Below, piece after piece: positions 1 through 5,072 of a stretch of 6,942 nucleotides of DNA (the first letter of the stretch is position 1; each line of letters starts with the position of its first letter). Below the pieces are notes generated by a model. It saw only the letters and a program-made list of their open reading frames with translations. It did no database searches and was not told the DNA's origin. Source of the DNA: an uncultured Campylobacter sp. GTDB taxonomy: Bacteria; Campylobacterota; Campylobacteria; Campylobacterales; Campylobacteraceae. The stretch covers positions 1 to 6,942 of the forward strand of contig NZ_CALIMW010000075.1 of NCBI RefSeq assembly GCF_938045405.1, read 5' to 3'. The translations under genes and the position numbers were made by a program.

Positions 1-132
1 CACCGCCGCCTGATCGCCGCTAAATTTAGCATAAAGCTCGCGCCCTGCTGCAAAATTTTAAAATTTACTCCACTGCTTTAAATTTGGCCGCTGTAAAATT
101 TTAAATTTCGTCCTTGCCGCGCCGTAGTTCGT
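1..132. other. Non-coding left edge, AAATTT-rich
   Basis: No reading frame here is convincing. The stretch lies downstream of the minus-strand lyase gene and contains a 12-bp palindrome, GCTAAATTTAGC, at 19-30. It also has two segments of the form GCTG(C/T)AAAATTTTA, at about 46-60 and 89-103, that resemble the repeats at the right end of the window (6634-6822). I see no hairpin followed by a T-run in the minus direction, so the end of the lyase transcript is not defined here. Confidence 0.6.
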
Positions 133-1326
133 TTAATGCGGGCAAATCTTTAGCGCCTCTTTCAGCCGCCCTAGCCCGTCTTTTAACAGCGCCCTAGAGG
201 TCGCGATATTTAGGCGCAAAAATTTCTCGCCGCCCTTGCCGTATTGCGCGCCGCAGGAGAGATACAGCCCCGTTTTTTCGCGGATGAAGCGCGCAAGCTC
301 CGCGCTATCCTGCGTGTAAGCGCCCGCATCAAGCCACATCAGATAGGTCGCGTCTTGCGGCACGACGCGCACCTGTGGAAGCTCGCGGGCGATAAATTCC
401 GCCGCGAATTTGCGATTTTCGCTGAGGTATTCGCGTAGCGCGTCCAGCCACGGCGCACCCTTCGTAAATGCGGCGATCGCTCCTTGGACGCCAAAAAAAT
501 TCGGCTCGGCGATGTCGTCGGAATTTAGCGCCTTTGAAATTTTATGACGCAAGCGCTTATCTGCGGCAAAGACCGCCGCGCTTTGCAGCCCTGCGATGTT
601 AAACGCCTTCGTGGGCGCGATTATGCTAGCCGAAATTCTCTCGCAGCTCTTGCTTGCCGCAGCAAATGGCGTGTAACGCACGCCCGGCTCGGTCAGATCG
701 CAATGCACCTCATCGCTAAGCACCGTCACGCCGTGCTTCTCGCACAGCTCGCCAATGCGGGCAAGATCGTCTCTGCTAAAGGTGCGGCCGACCGGATTGT
801 GCGGGTTGCAAAGGATAAAAAGCGTCGTCTGCGGATCGGCGAGCTTAGCCTCCAAATCTTCCCAATCGATGCTATAATCGCCGTTAGCGTAGGCAAGCTC
901 GTTTTCTATCGGCACGCGGGCGGCGTTTTTGATGCAGTAGTAAAAGCAGTTATAAACGGGGCTCATCAGTAGCACATTTTCGGCGGGCGAGGTGAGCTTG
1001 CGGATGATCGAATCGATCGCAGGCAGCGTGCCGCCGGCATAGATCAGCCACTCCTTTTGGATTTCATAATCGTGGCGCGCGAGCCACCAGCCTTGATACG
1101 CGCTGCGCCACTCATCATCGATAATCGAATAGCCCAAAACCCGCTCATTTAGCCGCTTTTGCAGAGCCTCGATGATCTCGGGCGCTACGGCAAAGTCCAT
1201 ATCCGCGACCCACATCGGAAGCTCATTCTCGCCTACGTCCCATTTAAGCGACTTCGTGCCGCGGCGGTTTGGCAGAGTGTCGAAGTCGTATTTCTCCTTG
1301 CCACTTATAAAATCAAAAAGTCCCAT
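133..1326 (-). CDS. MalY/PatB-type PLP-dependent C-S lyase (aminotransferase fold I)
   Basis: This 397-residue protein is a cytosolic fold-type I PLP enzyme of the MalY/PatB family. Members split C-S bonds by beta-elimination, for example cystathionine to homocysteine, pyruvate and ammonia, or cysteine to sulfide. Visible motifs are MWVADMDF (38-45), the glycine-rich AGGTLPAID (97-105), NPHNPVGR (174-181), SDEVHCDL with the cofactor-contacting Asp205, SASIIAPTKAFNIAGLQ with Lys240 as the predicted Schiff-base lysine, and RLNIATSR with Arg371 as the likely carboxylate-binding arginine. The length is normal for the family. The first ten residues (MGLFDFISGK) precede the usual KYDFDTLPNRRG opening; there is no later Met before residue 38, so this start is kept. 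The start lies one base after the stop of the upstream DUF3737 gene, with AAGG inside that gene's end, so translation is probably coupled. The exact substrate (cystathionine, cysteine or another thioether) cannot be read from sequence, and no gene symbol is given. Confidence 0.93.
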   Translation of the reverse strand: MGLFDFISGKEKYDFDTLPNRRGTKSLKWDVGENELPMWVADMDFAVAPEIIEALQKRLNERVLGYSIIDDEWRSAYQGWWLARHDYEIQKEWLIYAGGTLPAIDSIIRKLTSPAENVLLMSPVYNCFYYCIKNAARVPIENELAYANGDYSIDWEDLEAKLADPQTTLFILCNPHNPVGRTFSRDDLARIGELCEKHGVTVLSDEVHCDLTEPGVRYTPFAAASKSCERISASIIAPTKAFNIAGLQSAAVFAADKRLRHKISKALNSDDIAEPNFFGVQGAIAAFTKGAPWLDALREYLSENRKFAAEFIARELPQVRVVPQDATYLMWLDAGAYTQDSAELARFIREKTGLYLSCGAQYGKGGEKFLRLNIATSRALLKDGLGRLKEALKICPH

Positions 1327-1327
1327 C

Positions 1328-2170
1328 TTACGCCCTTAATTCAGTAATGATTTCAGTTTTAGACGCGTCCGTTGCGCCATCTAGGATCAGCTCGCCGATG
1401 CTTGCCGCGCGGATTAGCCCGCTGCTCGGATTTTTGACGCTATCGATTGCGCCTTTTATCTCGGCATGCACATCGCTGTATTCAAACGCCAGCGTCGTAT
1501 TTATCAGCTCGCAGTCTTGCAAGCGCAGGTTTTGCATATAGCAAAAGCCCTGCAGGCTCTCGATCTTGCAATTTTTAAGCGTTACGTTTTTGGAATTCCA
1601 CCCAAAGTACTCGCCCGCGATGAAGCAGTCCTCGATGAGGATATTTTCGCAGTTCCAAAACGCGTCCTTGGAGAGGAGCTTGGAGTTTTTGATCGTTACG
1701 TTTCTGCAGCCGTCAAAGCAGTAATCTCCGAAGAGCGATAGATTTTCGATGCTTAAGCCTTCGCAATCAAGCCCGAAATACGCGCCCTTTGCGGTGACGT
1801 TTTTTAGCGTGACGTCGCTGCAGTGCCACAAGGTCTCCTGCGCGTCGTGGAATTCTACGTTTTGCAGCGCGGCGTCTTTTACGCGGCGAAGCCCTTTAGG
1901 CGCGCCGTAGAGGCAGTTTTTTAGCACTACGCCGCGGCTATACCAGATCCCTGCGCGCGCGATCTCGTCGAAGAAGCAGTCCTGCGCGCGGATATTTTCG
2001 GCATACCAAAACGGATATTTCCACTCAAATTTACAGTTTTGCGCGACGATATTTGCGCTGTGTTTTAGCGGCGACTCGCCCTCGCCGAAGACGGAATTTT
2101 CGATCCGTAGATCCTTCGCGCCGAACAACGCGCGTTCGCCGCTAAAGTGCTTTTGCCTCAATGTCTGCAT
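1328..2170 (-). CDS. DUF3737 family protein, right-handed beta-helix
   Basis: This 280-residue protein has the hallmarks of DUF3737: an opening with GERALFGAKDL (11-21), FGEGESPLKHS (28-38), WKYPFWYAENI (50-60) and ARAGIWYS (71-78). From residue 40 to about 232 it is a regular series of ten or eleven coils, mostly exactly 19 residues, each starting (N/D/G)-(V/I/L)-x-(L/I/A)-x-(N/D/E)-(C/V/S/L), for example NVTIKNSKLL at 157 and NVTLKNCKIE at 195. This pattern predicts a parallel right-handed beta-helix with an inner Asn/Cys ladder. There is no signal peptide or membrane segment, so a cytosolic location is expected. The function is unknown. The start is fixed by the family's N-terminal motif and by AAGGA at 2176-2180, five bases upstream. 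It is the first gene of an operon with the MalY/PatB lyase. Confidence 0.93.
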   Translation of the reverse strand: MQTLRQKHFSGERALFGAKDLRIENSVFGEGESPLKHSANIVAQNCKFEWKYPFWYAENIRAQDCFFDEIARAGIWYSRGVVLKNCLYGAPKGLRRVKDAALQNVEFHDAQETLWHCSDVTLKNVTAKGAYFGLDCEGLSIENLSLFGDYCFDGCRNVTIKNSKLLSKDAFWNCENILIEDCFIAGEYFGWNSKNVTLKNCKIESLQGFCYMQNLRLQDCELINTTLAFEYSDVHAEIKGAIDSVKNPSSGLIRAASIGELILDGATDASKTEIITELRA

Positions 2171-2175
2171 GACTT

Positions 2176-2207
2176 TCCTTAGATTTTAAAATTTACTTCA
2201 GATTATA
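2176..2207 (-). promoter_or_regulatory. Promoter -10 and ribosome site for the DUF3737-lyase operon
   Basis: Read on the minus strand, a perfect TATAAT lies at 2207-2202 and AAGGA at 2180-2176, five bases before the ATG at 2170. Transcription would start near 2194-2196, giving a leader of about 25 nt. No -35 hexamer is evident, which is normal for Campylobacter sigma-70 promoters. Confidence 0.7.
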
Positions 2208-2569
2208 CAAGGAATTTCAAAATTCCGCGTAGATTGAGCAGATAAAATGCGAGCGAATTTTAAAAATTTTAAAATTTCGAGGCAGGAAAATTAGGCGAGC
2301 GGACAGATACAGGGCGCGTGCGACGAATGCGCGAAAATCACCGCACGCTTATAATGACGCGTTTGCAAGCGCCCATGAAGTGCGCCCAGGTCGCTACGAC
2401 GAGCCGCGCAAGCACTCTATCCGCTCGCGACGGGCGTCGCTCGAAAGATACATAAAATTTATCGCAAGCGGCGCTTTAAAATTTATAAAATTTTCTCCGA
2501 GCAGCATGTAAATTTTAGCAGACGTCTCAAAGAAGCGTAAATTTTACCCCGCGCATAAACGGGATGCGT
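2208..2569. other. Non-coding spacer with a GC-rich core
   Basis: No supported gene is seen. The edges are AAATTT-rich (2236-2280 and 2453-2550) and flank a GC-rich core at about 2290-2450. The core holds a 9-bp perfect inverted repeat, GCGAGCGGA (2295-2303) and TCCGCTCGC (2420-2428), 116 bases apart. A TATAAT string occurs at 2350-2355 on the plus strand, but only a 37-codon frame without a ribosome site follows it. Just beyond the stop of the minus gene at 2570, CCCG/CGGG arms (2548-2563) could form a weak hairpin, but no T-run follows it, so it is not called a terminator. Confidence 0.5.
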
Positions 2570-3049
2570 CTAATGCTCGTGATGATGCAAGTGCGTGTCT
2601 TCGCCGCGGTCTCGATCTGTAGCGCGCTTTCGCAGATCAAAATACACAAAAAGCCCGCTAGGCTCGCCATCCTCGTAAATTTCAAGTTTGTAGCGCATTA
2701 CGGCGTGCGTGCATACTGCAACGTCAAGCGTCGCTTCATAGCCGTCTGCACTGCGCTTTAGCGGGAATTCCGCATTGCCCATATTCATACTCACGCCCGA
2801 AATTTTAACGCTCGGATTTTTCAGCTCACGCGAAATTCCGCTTATTTTTAGCTCGTTTGCTCCCGCTTCGATCGGATGGCGTGCCACGCTAAAGAGCGCC
2901 TTCTGCCCGCCCGCGTTAGTCTCGCAATCCTGTGCGGCTAGATTGCAACCCAGACGCGTCCTTATGTCCTTAAATAATGCATCGCTCTCATCCGCGCTAA
3001 ATCCTAAAGTGGCGGCGAAAATCAAGCTAAAACGTAGAGCCTTTATCAT
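2570..3049 (-). CDS. Small exported protein, FixH/YtkA-like domain, His-rich tail
   Basis: This 159-residue protein starts with a Sec-type signal peptide (MIKALRFSLIFAATLGFSA, likely cut after residue 19), so the mature protein should be periplasmic. Residues 66-140 look like an immunoglobulin-fold domain of the FixH/YtkA kind: ELKISGI, then VKISGVSMNMGNAEFPL with Met88 and Met90, then DGYEATLDV and a strand-rich end YKLEIYEDGEPSGLFVYFDLR. Mature cysteines are Cys35, Cys42 and Cys113; the first two form a CX6C pair. The C terminus ends THLHHHEH, a plausible metal-binding tail. A role with copper or another metal is inferred, not shown. AAGGA at 3055-3059 supports the start; the stop is TAG. 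The gene is transcribed alone, away from the YegP gene. The domain assignment is a motif-level resemblance and needs a profile search. Confidence 0.8.
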   Translation of the reverse strand: MIKALRFSLIFAATLGFSADESDALFKDIRTRLGCNLAAQDCETNAGGQKALFSVARHPIEAGANELKISGISRELKNPSVKISGVSMNMGNAEFPLKRSADGYEATLDVAVCTHAVMRYKLEIYEDGEPSGLFVYFDLRKRATDRDRGEDTHLHHHEH

Positions 3050-3054
3050 TATGA

Positions 3055-3086
3055 TCCTTTGTAAATGAAATTTGTGCGCAATTTTA
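3055..3086 (-). promoter_or_regulatory. Promoter -10 and ribosome site of the exported His-tail protein
   Basis: On the minus strand, TGCTAAAAT has its TAAAAT at 3086-3081, an extended -10 with TG one base upstream. It is followed by AAGGA at 3059-3055, five bases before the ATG at 3049. It faces away from the promoter at 3132-3137. Confidence 0.55.
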
Positions 3087-3131
3087 GCAGAAAATTCCGC
3101 GCCTATTAAAAATATTTATTAAAATTTTAGC

Positions 3132-3159
3132 TAAAATAACGATATCTTTTACGAAAGGA
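3132..3159 (+). promoter_or_regulatory. Promoter -10 and ribosome site of the yegP-like operon
   Basis: GCTAAAATAAC places a TAAAAT -10 box at 3132-3137. AAAGGA at 3154-3159 sits six bases before the ATG at 3166, giving a predicted leader of roughly 20 nt. The upstream 3100-3130 stretch is almost pure A/T, as expected for this promoter type. Confidence 0.6.
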
Positions 3160-3165
3160 TGAAAA

Positions 3166-3528
3166 ATGGCTGAGTTTTTAATTAAAGATGCTAAGGACGG
3201 CTGCAAATTCGATCTACTTTATGACGGGCACGTACTGTGCACCTCCGAGGTTTACACGAGCAAGGCCGCTTGCAAAAACGGCATCGAAAGCGTCGCAAAA
3301 AACGCCGCGCTAAATAAGATCGAGGATCAAATCGCGGGCGGCGAAAAGCTAAACAATCCGAAATTTGAGCTTTACACCGATAAAGCAGGTAAGGTTCGCT
3401 TCCGCCTAACGGCCAGCAACGGACAGATCATCGCCATTAGCAAGGATTTTGAGGCCAAGGCGGACGCTCTAAAAGTAATAGAGCTTATCGTAAAACAGGC
3501 TCCGAAAGCCAAGATCAAGGAGGCGTAA
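3166..3528 (+). CDS. YegP family protein, two DUF1508 repeats
   Basis: This 120-residue protein holds two DUF1508 units, the architecture of E. coli YegP. Repeat 1 (about 3-50) reads FLIKDAKDGCKFDLLYDGHV then SEVYTSKAACKNGIESVAKN. Repeat 2 (about 66-112) reads KFELYTDKAGKVRFRLTASN then SKDFEAKADALKVIELI. Each unit is expected to fold as a short beta-sheet with one helix. Repeat 2 has lost the usual aromatic and Gly-Ile positions of the Y-x-S-K-x-x-C-x-x-G-I motif, which repeat 1 keeps. There is no signal peptide, so it is probably cytosolic. The molecular function of YegP proteins is not established, although small DUF1508 proteins are common. It is first in a two-gene operon; the ribosome site of the next gene lies inside its final codons. 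Confidence 0.9.
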   Translation: MAEFLIKDAKDGCKFDLLYDGHVLCTSEVYTSKAACKNGIESVAKNAALNKIEDQIAGGEKLNNPKFELYTDKAGKVRFRLTASNGQIIAISKDFEAKADALKVIELIVKQAPKAKIKEA

Positions 3529-3531
3529 ATA

Positions 3532-3978
3532 ATGGACATAAACGGACTTGTAAATATGGTCTCTGCGCTCAAAAGCGACGATAAAAATTTAAGAGAATTT
3601 CAAAGCGGTCCGGTTGCGTTTATCGAGAAATTTTTAGGCGTAGATCTGCCAGACGATCAGATAAATGCGATAATTGCGGGCATCAGCTCAAATTTTTTAA
3701 GCAAAAACGAAAGCGGCGGATCTAGCTCGCTAGGCTCGATGCTGGGCGGACTTTTGGGCGGCGGCGAGGACGTACAAGCAAATGCCGTCGATAGCAAAGG
3801 CGTAGATTTTAGCGCGCTGATCGGCAAAATCGCAAGCGCCAAGCTTGACCTCAACGGCGACGGCAAAATCGATATCAACGACGCAAGTAGCTTTTTGGGC
3901 GATCTTTTAGGAGGCGGCGCAAACGGCGAAGGCAAGGGGCTAAATTTAGGCAGCCTGCTAAAAACGTTTAAAATTTAA
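3532..3978 (+). CDS. Gly-rich protein with one EF-hand/dockerin-type calcium loop
   Basis: I do not recognise this 148-residue protein as a named gene. It has three visible parts. Residues 1-57 are helical with the segment FQSGPVAFIEKFLGVDLPDD (23-42) followed by QINAIIAGI, a P-x-x-x-hydrophobic-x-x-x-LG-x-x-LP pattern. Residues 61-90 are a Gly/Ser linker with LGSMLGGLLGGGED. Residues 106-117 are DLNGDGKIDIND, a textbook 12-residue calcium loop with Asp106, Asn108, Asp110, Asp114 and Asp117. It is followed by FLGDLLGGG, which echoes the earlier LGGLLGGG. The single loop with its trailing helix resembles half of a type I dockerin. No signal peptide or membrane helix is seen. The start is certain: AAGGAGG at 3517-3523 is eight bases upstream, and only three bases separate it from the stop of the YegP-like gene. 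The calcium binding is inferred from the loop. Confidence 0.85.
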   Translation: MDINGLVNMVSALKSDDKNLREFQSGPVAFIEKFLGVDLPDDQINAIIAGISSNFLSKNESGGSSSLGSMLGGLLGGGEDVQANAVDSKGVDFSALIGKIASAKLDLNGDGKIDINDASSFLGDLLGGGANGEGKGLNLGSLLKTFKI

Positions 3979-3981
3979 ACG
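3965..3981. repeat. 17-bp palindrome across a stop codon
   Basis: CGTTTAAAATTTAAACG is a perfect palindrome around a central A. It covers the last codons and the TAA of the Gly-rich protein gene. The arms touch, so it is a poor RNA hairpin, and no T-run follows; a DNA-level site or a chance product of the local AAATTT bias is more likely than a terminator. Confidence 0.5.
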
Positions 3982-4462
3982 AGGCTAAATTTCAAACGCA
4001 GGCCGGATTTTGCGCGACGATGTTTAAATTTGCGCGCGCTATTTTAATCCGCGCCTGCGCCGCTACGGCGCTCGCATGAAGGGTTAAATTTACGCCGCAT
4101 TGCACGTAAAAACCTCGCACTTAATTAAGGCGAACTCAAATTTAAAGCAAAAGTTATTTAAAATTTAAGCCCGTTTCGCCTTTGCAGCGTTTTGTTTATG
4201 GCACCTTGACGGAGCGCCCCGCTCGATCCTCTTTAAACCCTCGCTTCAAGATGAAACAATCTCAAATGCCGCTTAAATTTTATCTTTGTCCTTCAAGCGT
4301 CCGCTTTAAATTTAGTCGCTCTTTGGCTCGGTTTCATTTCGCTACCCATTCAAATTCCCGCGCAGCGCGTCAAAGCATATAGTCAAATTTTATCAAAATT
4401 TTAAAAACGGCTATAAATTAAGCGCGAAAGAGTTCGCCCAAATAGGATATATTTTATTTCTA
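3982..4462. other. Long non-coding spacer, AAATTT mosaic
   Basis: No frame here has a ribosome site and family-like sequence. The 66-codon plus-strand frame at 4182-4382 is low-complexity Arg/Ser/Phe-rich and unconvincing. AAATTT occurs at least at 3987, 4026, 4086, 4138, 4161, 4273 and 4308. Two compact hairpins are present: GCGCCG-CTA-CGGCGC (4057-4071) and GAGCG-CCC-CGCTC (4212-4224). Neither is followed by a T-run. From about 4170 to 4360 the plus strand is pyrimidine-rich, which could reflect an eroded minus-strand gene, but stops are frequent. AAATAG (4440-4445) and CTATTT (4460-4465) form an inverted repeat across the likely -35 zone of the next promoter. Confidence 0.5.
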
Positions 4463-4478
4463 TTTACTGTTTAGGTAG

Positions 4479-4484
4479 TATAAT
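4479..4484 (+). promoter_or_regulatory. -10 box of the putative small RNA
   Basis: A perfect TATAAT lies at 4479-4484 behind a very A/T-rich stretch (4440-4475). Transcription would begin around 4491-4492. An 11-bp palindrome, TTGTC-C-GACAA (4490-4500), lies exactly over the predicted start and could be an operator. Confidence 0.65.
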
Positions 4485-4490
4485 CGTTTT

Positions 4491-4553
4491 TGTCCGACAA
4501 GATAAAACCTCCTTTTTGTATGAAGCCCGAGTTTAAAAGCTCGGGCTTTTTTT
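4491..4553 (+). ncRNA. Putative small RNA of about 60 nt with anti-Shine-Dalgarno-like segment
   Basis: The stretch between the TATAAT box and a strong terminator is too short to hold a gene, yet it has both ends of a transcription unit. The downstream gene moaC has its own promoter after the terminator, so this is not simply its leader. The predicted RNA has a short 5' arm (GUCCGACAAGAUAAA), then ACCUCCUUUUU (4507-4517) without an obvious pairing partner, then the terminator stem. ACCUCCUUU is the same as the anti-SD tail of 16S rRNA and would pair with AAGGAGG ribosome sites. Bacterial trans-acting small RNAs commonly use C/U-rich single-stranded seeds in this way; the Helicobacter RNA RepG is one example that targets G-rich leaders. 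The RNA itself, its targets and its conservation are inference. Confidence 0.55.
4523..4553 (+). terminator. Strong intrinsic terminator
   Basis: A perfect 9-bp stem, AAGCCCGAG (4523-4531) and CTCGGGCTT (4540-4548), closes an 8-base loop and runs into seven T residues (4547-4553). It is the clearest terminator in the window. It lies between the small-RNA promoter and the moaC promoter. Confidence 0.93.
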
Positions 4554-4566
4554 ATGCCCGAAATTC

Positions 4567-4595
4567 TGCTATAATCCCGCCAAAAACTGTAAGGA
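4567..4595 (+). promoter_or_regulatory. moaC promoter (extended -10) and ribosome site
   Basis: TGCTATAAT gives an extended -10 with TATAAT at 4570-4575. AAGGA at 4591-4595 is six bases before the moaC ATG. The predicted leader is only about 20 nt, so there is no room for a molybdenum-cofactor riboswitch. The promoter starts 14 bases after the end of the preceding T-run, which separates the two units. Confidence 0.75.
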
Positions 4596-4601
4596 AATTT
4601 T

Positions 4602-5072
4602 ATGCTTTCACATATCGACGAAAACAATATGCCGCGCATGGTAGATGTCGGCGCCAAGGACAAGAGCGAGCGCGTAGCCACCGCTAGCGGCATCATACGA
4701 ATGAGCGCGGAGGCGTTTGCCGCCGTTAAGCAAAACACGGCCAAAAAAGGCCCCGTGCTTCAAACTGCCGTCGTTGCCGCGATAATGGGCGCTAAAAAGA
4801 CGAGCGAGCTAATACCAATGACTCATCCGCTTACGATTACTTCGATTAAAACCGATATTGAGGAGCTTGCGAGCGAGTGCGCATTTAAGCTTTTCGTAAC
4901 TGTAAAAATCACGGGCAAAACGGGCGTCGAGATGGAAGCGCTAACGGGCGTGAGCGTGGGGTTACTGACGATTTATGATATGCTAAAAGCGATAGATAAA
5001 TCGATGCAGATTACCGACATCGTGCTGCAACGCAAAGAAGGAGGCAAAAGTGGCGTGTATACTAGGAGCTGA
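4602..5072 (+). CDS. moaC: Cyclic pyranopterin monophosphate synthase MoaC
   Basis: MoaC acts with the radical-SAM enzyme MoaA in the first stage of molybdenum-cofactor synthesis and converts 3',8-cyclo-GTP to cyclic pyranopterin monophosphate. It is a cytosolic hexamer in characterised members. The 156-residue length is typical. Diagnostic motifs are PRMVDVGAKDKSERVATASG (11-30), KKGPVLQTAVVAAIMGAKKT (48-67), SELIPMTHPL with His75, KTGVEMEALTGVSVGLLTIYDM (about 106-127) with Glu110 and Glu112, Asp126 and Lys129 in IYDMLKA, and the closing GGKSG. Lys49, Asp126 and Lys129 align with the E. coli catalytic set Lys51, Asp128 and Lys131, judged by eye. One oddity is Thr74 where the IP-x-CHPL motif usually has Cys. 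It is first in an operon; its last 23 bases overlap the next gene. Respiratory molybdoenzymes such as nitrate reductase or formate dehydrogenase are the likely consumers in Campylobacter. Confidence 0.97.
   Translation: MLSHIDENNMPRMVDVGAKDKSERVATASGIIRMSAEAFAAVKQNTAKKGPVLQTAVVAAIMGAKKTSELIPMTHPLTITSIKTDIEELASECAFKLFVTVKITGKTGVEMEALTGVSVGLLTIYDMLKAIDKSMQITDIVLQRKEGGKSGVYTRS
5038..5052 (+). promoter_or_regulatory. Ribosome site and GTG start inside the end of moaC
   Basis: AAGGAGG (5038-5044) is five bases before a GTG (5050-5052). Both lie within the moaC reading frame and set the start of the DUF493 gene. The next in-frame ATG would be far inside the conserved domain, so GTG is the right start. 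Confidence 0.8.

Noticed and set aside
2354..2467. 37-codon plus-strand frame that starts inside a TATAAT string
   Set aside because: No ribosome site and random-looking sequence.
2548..2563. Intrinsic terminator for the exported His-tail gene
   Set aside because: The stem is only four G-C pairs and is followed by GTAAAATTT rather than a T-run.
3532..3978. RiPP precursor with a maturation cluster
   Set aside because: The N-terminal half recalls NHLP-type leaders, but there is no modification enzyme or peptidase-transporter in the window, and the C-terminal half is a calcium loop rather than a core peptide.
4057..4071. Terminator for the YegP operon
   Set aside because: The 6-bp GC hairpin is stable but no T-run follows, and it lies about 80 bases after the stop.
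4182..4382. 66-codon plus-strand frame in the long spacer
   Set aside because: It has no ribosome site, is rich in Arg, Ser and Phe as expected from random translation of this spacer, and shows no domain.
4491..4601. A molybdenum-cofactor riboswitch or attenuator controlling moaC
   Set aside because: A complete -10 box for moaC lies after the terminator, and the RNA before it is much too short for the known Moco motif. Read-through control is still possible but not needed.
4460..4744. 94-codon minus-strand frame across the small RNA and the moaC start
   Set aside because: It is the antisense of the promoter, terminator and moaC N-terminus, all well supported on the plus strand.
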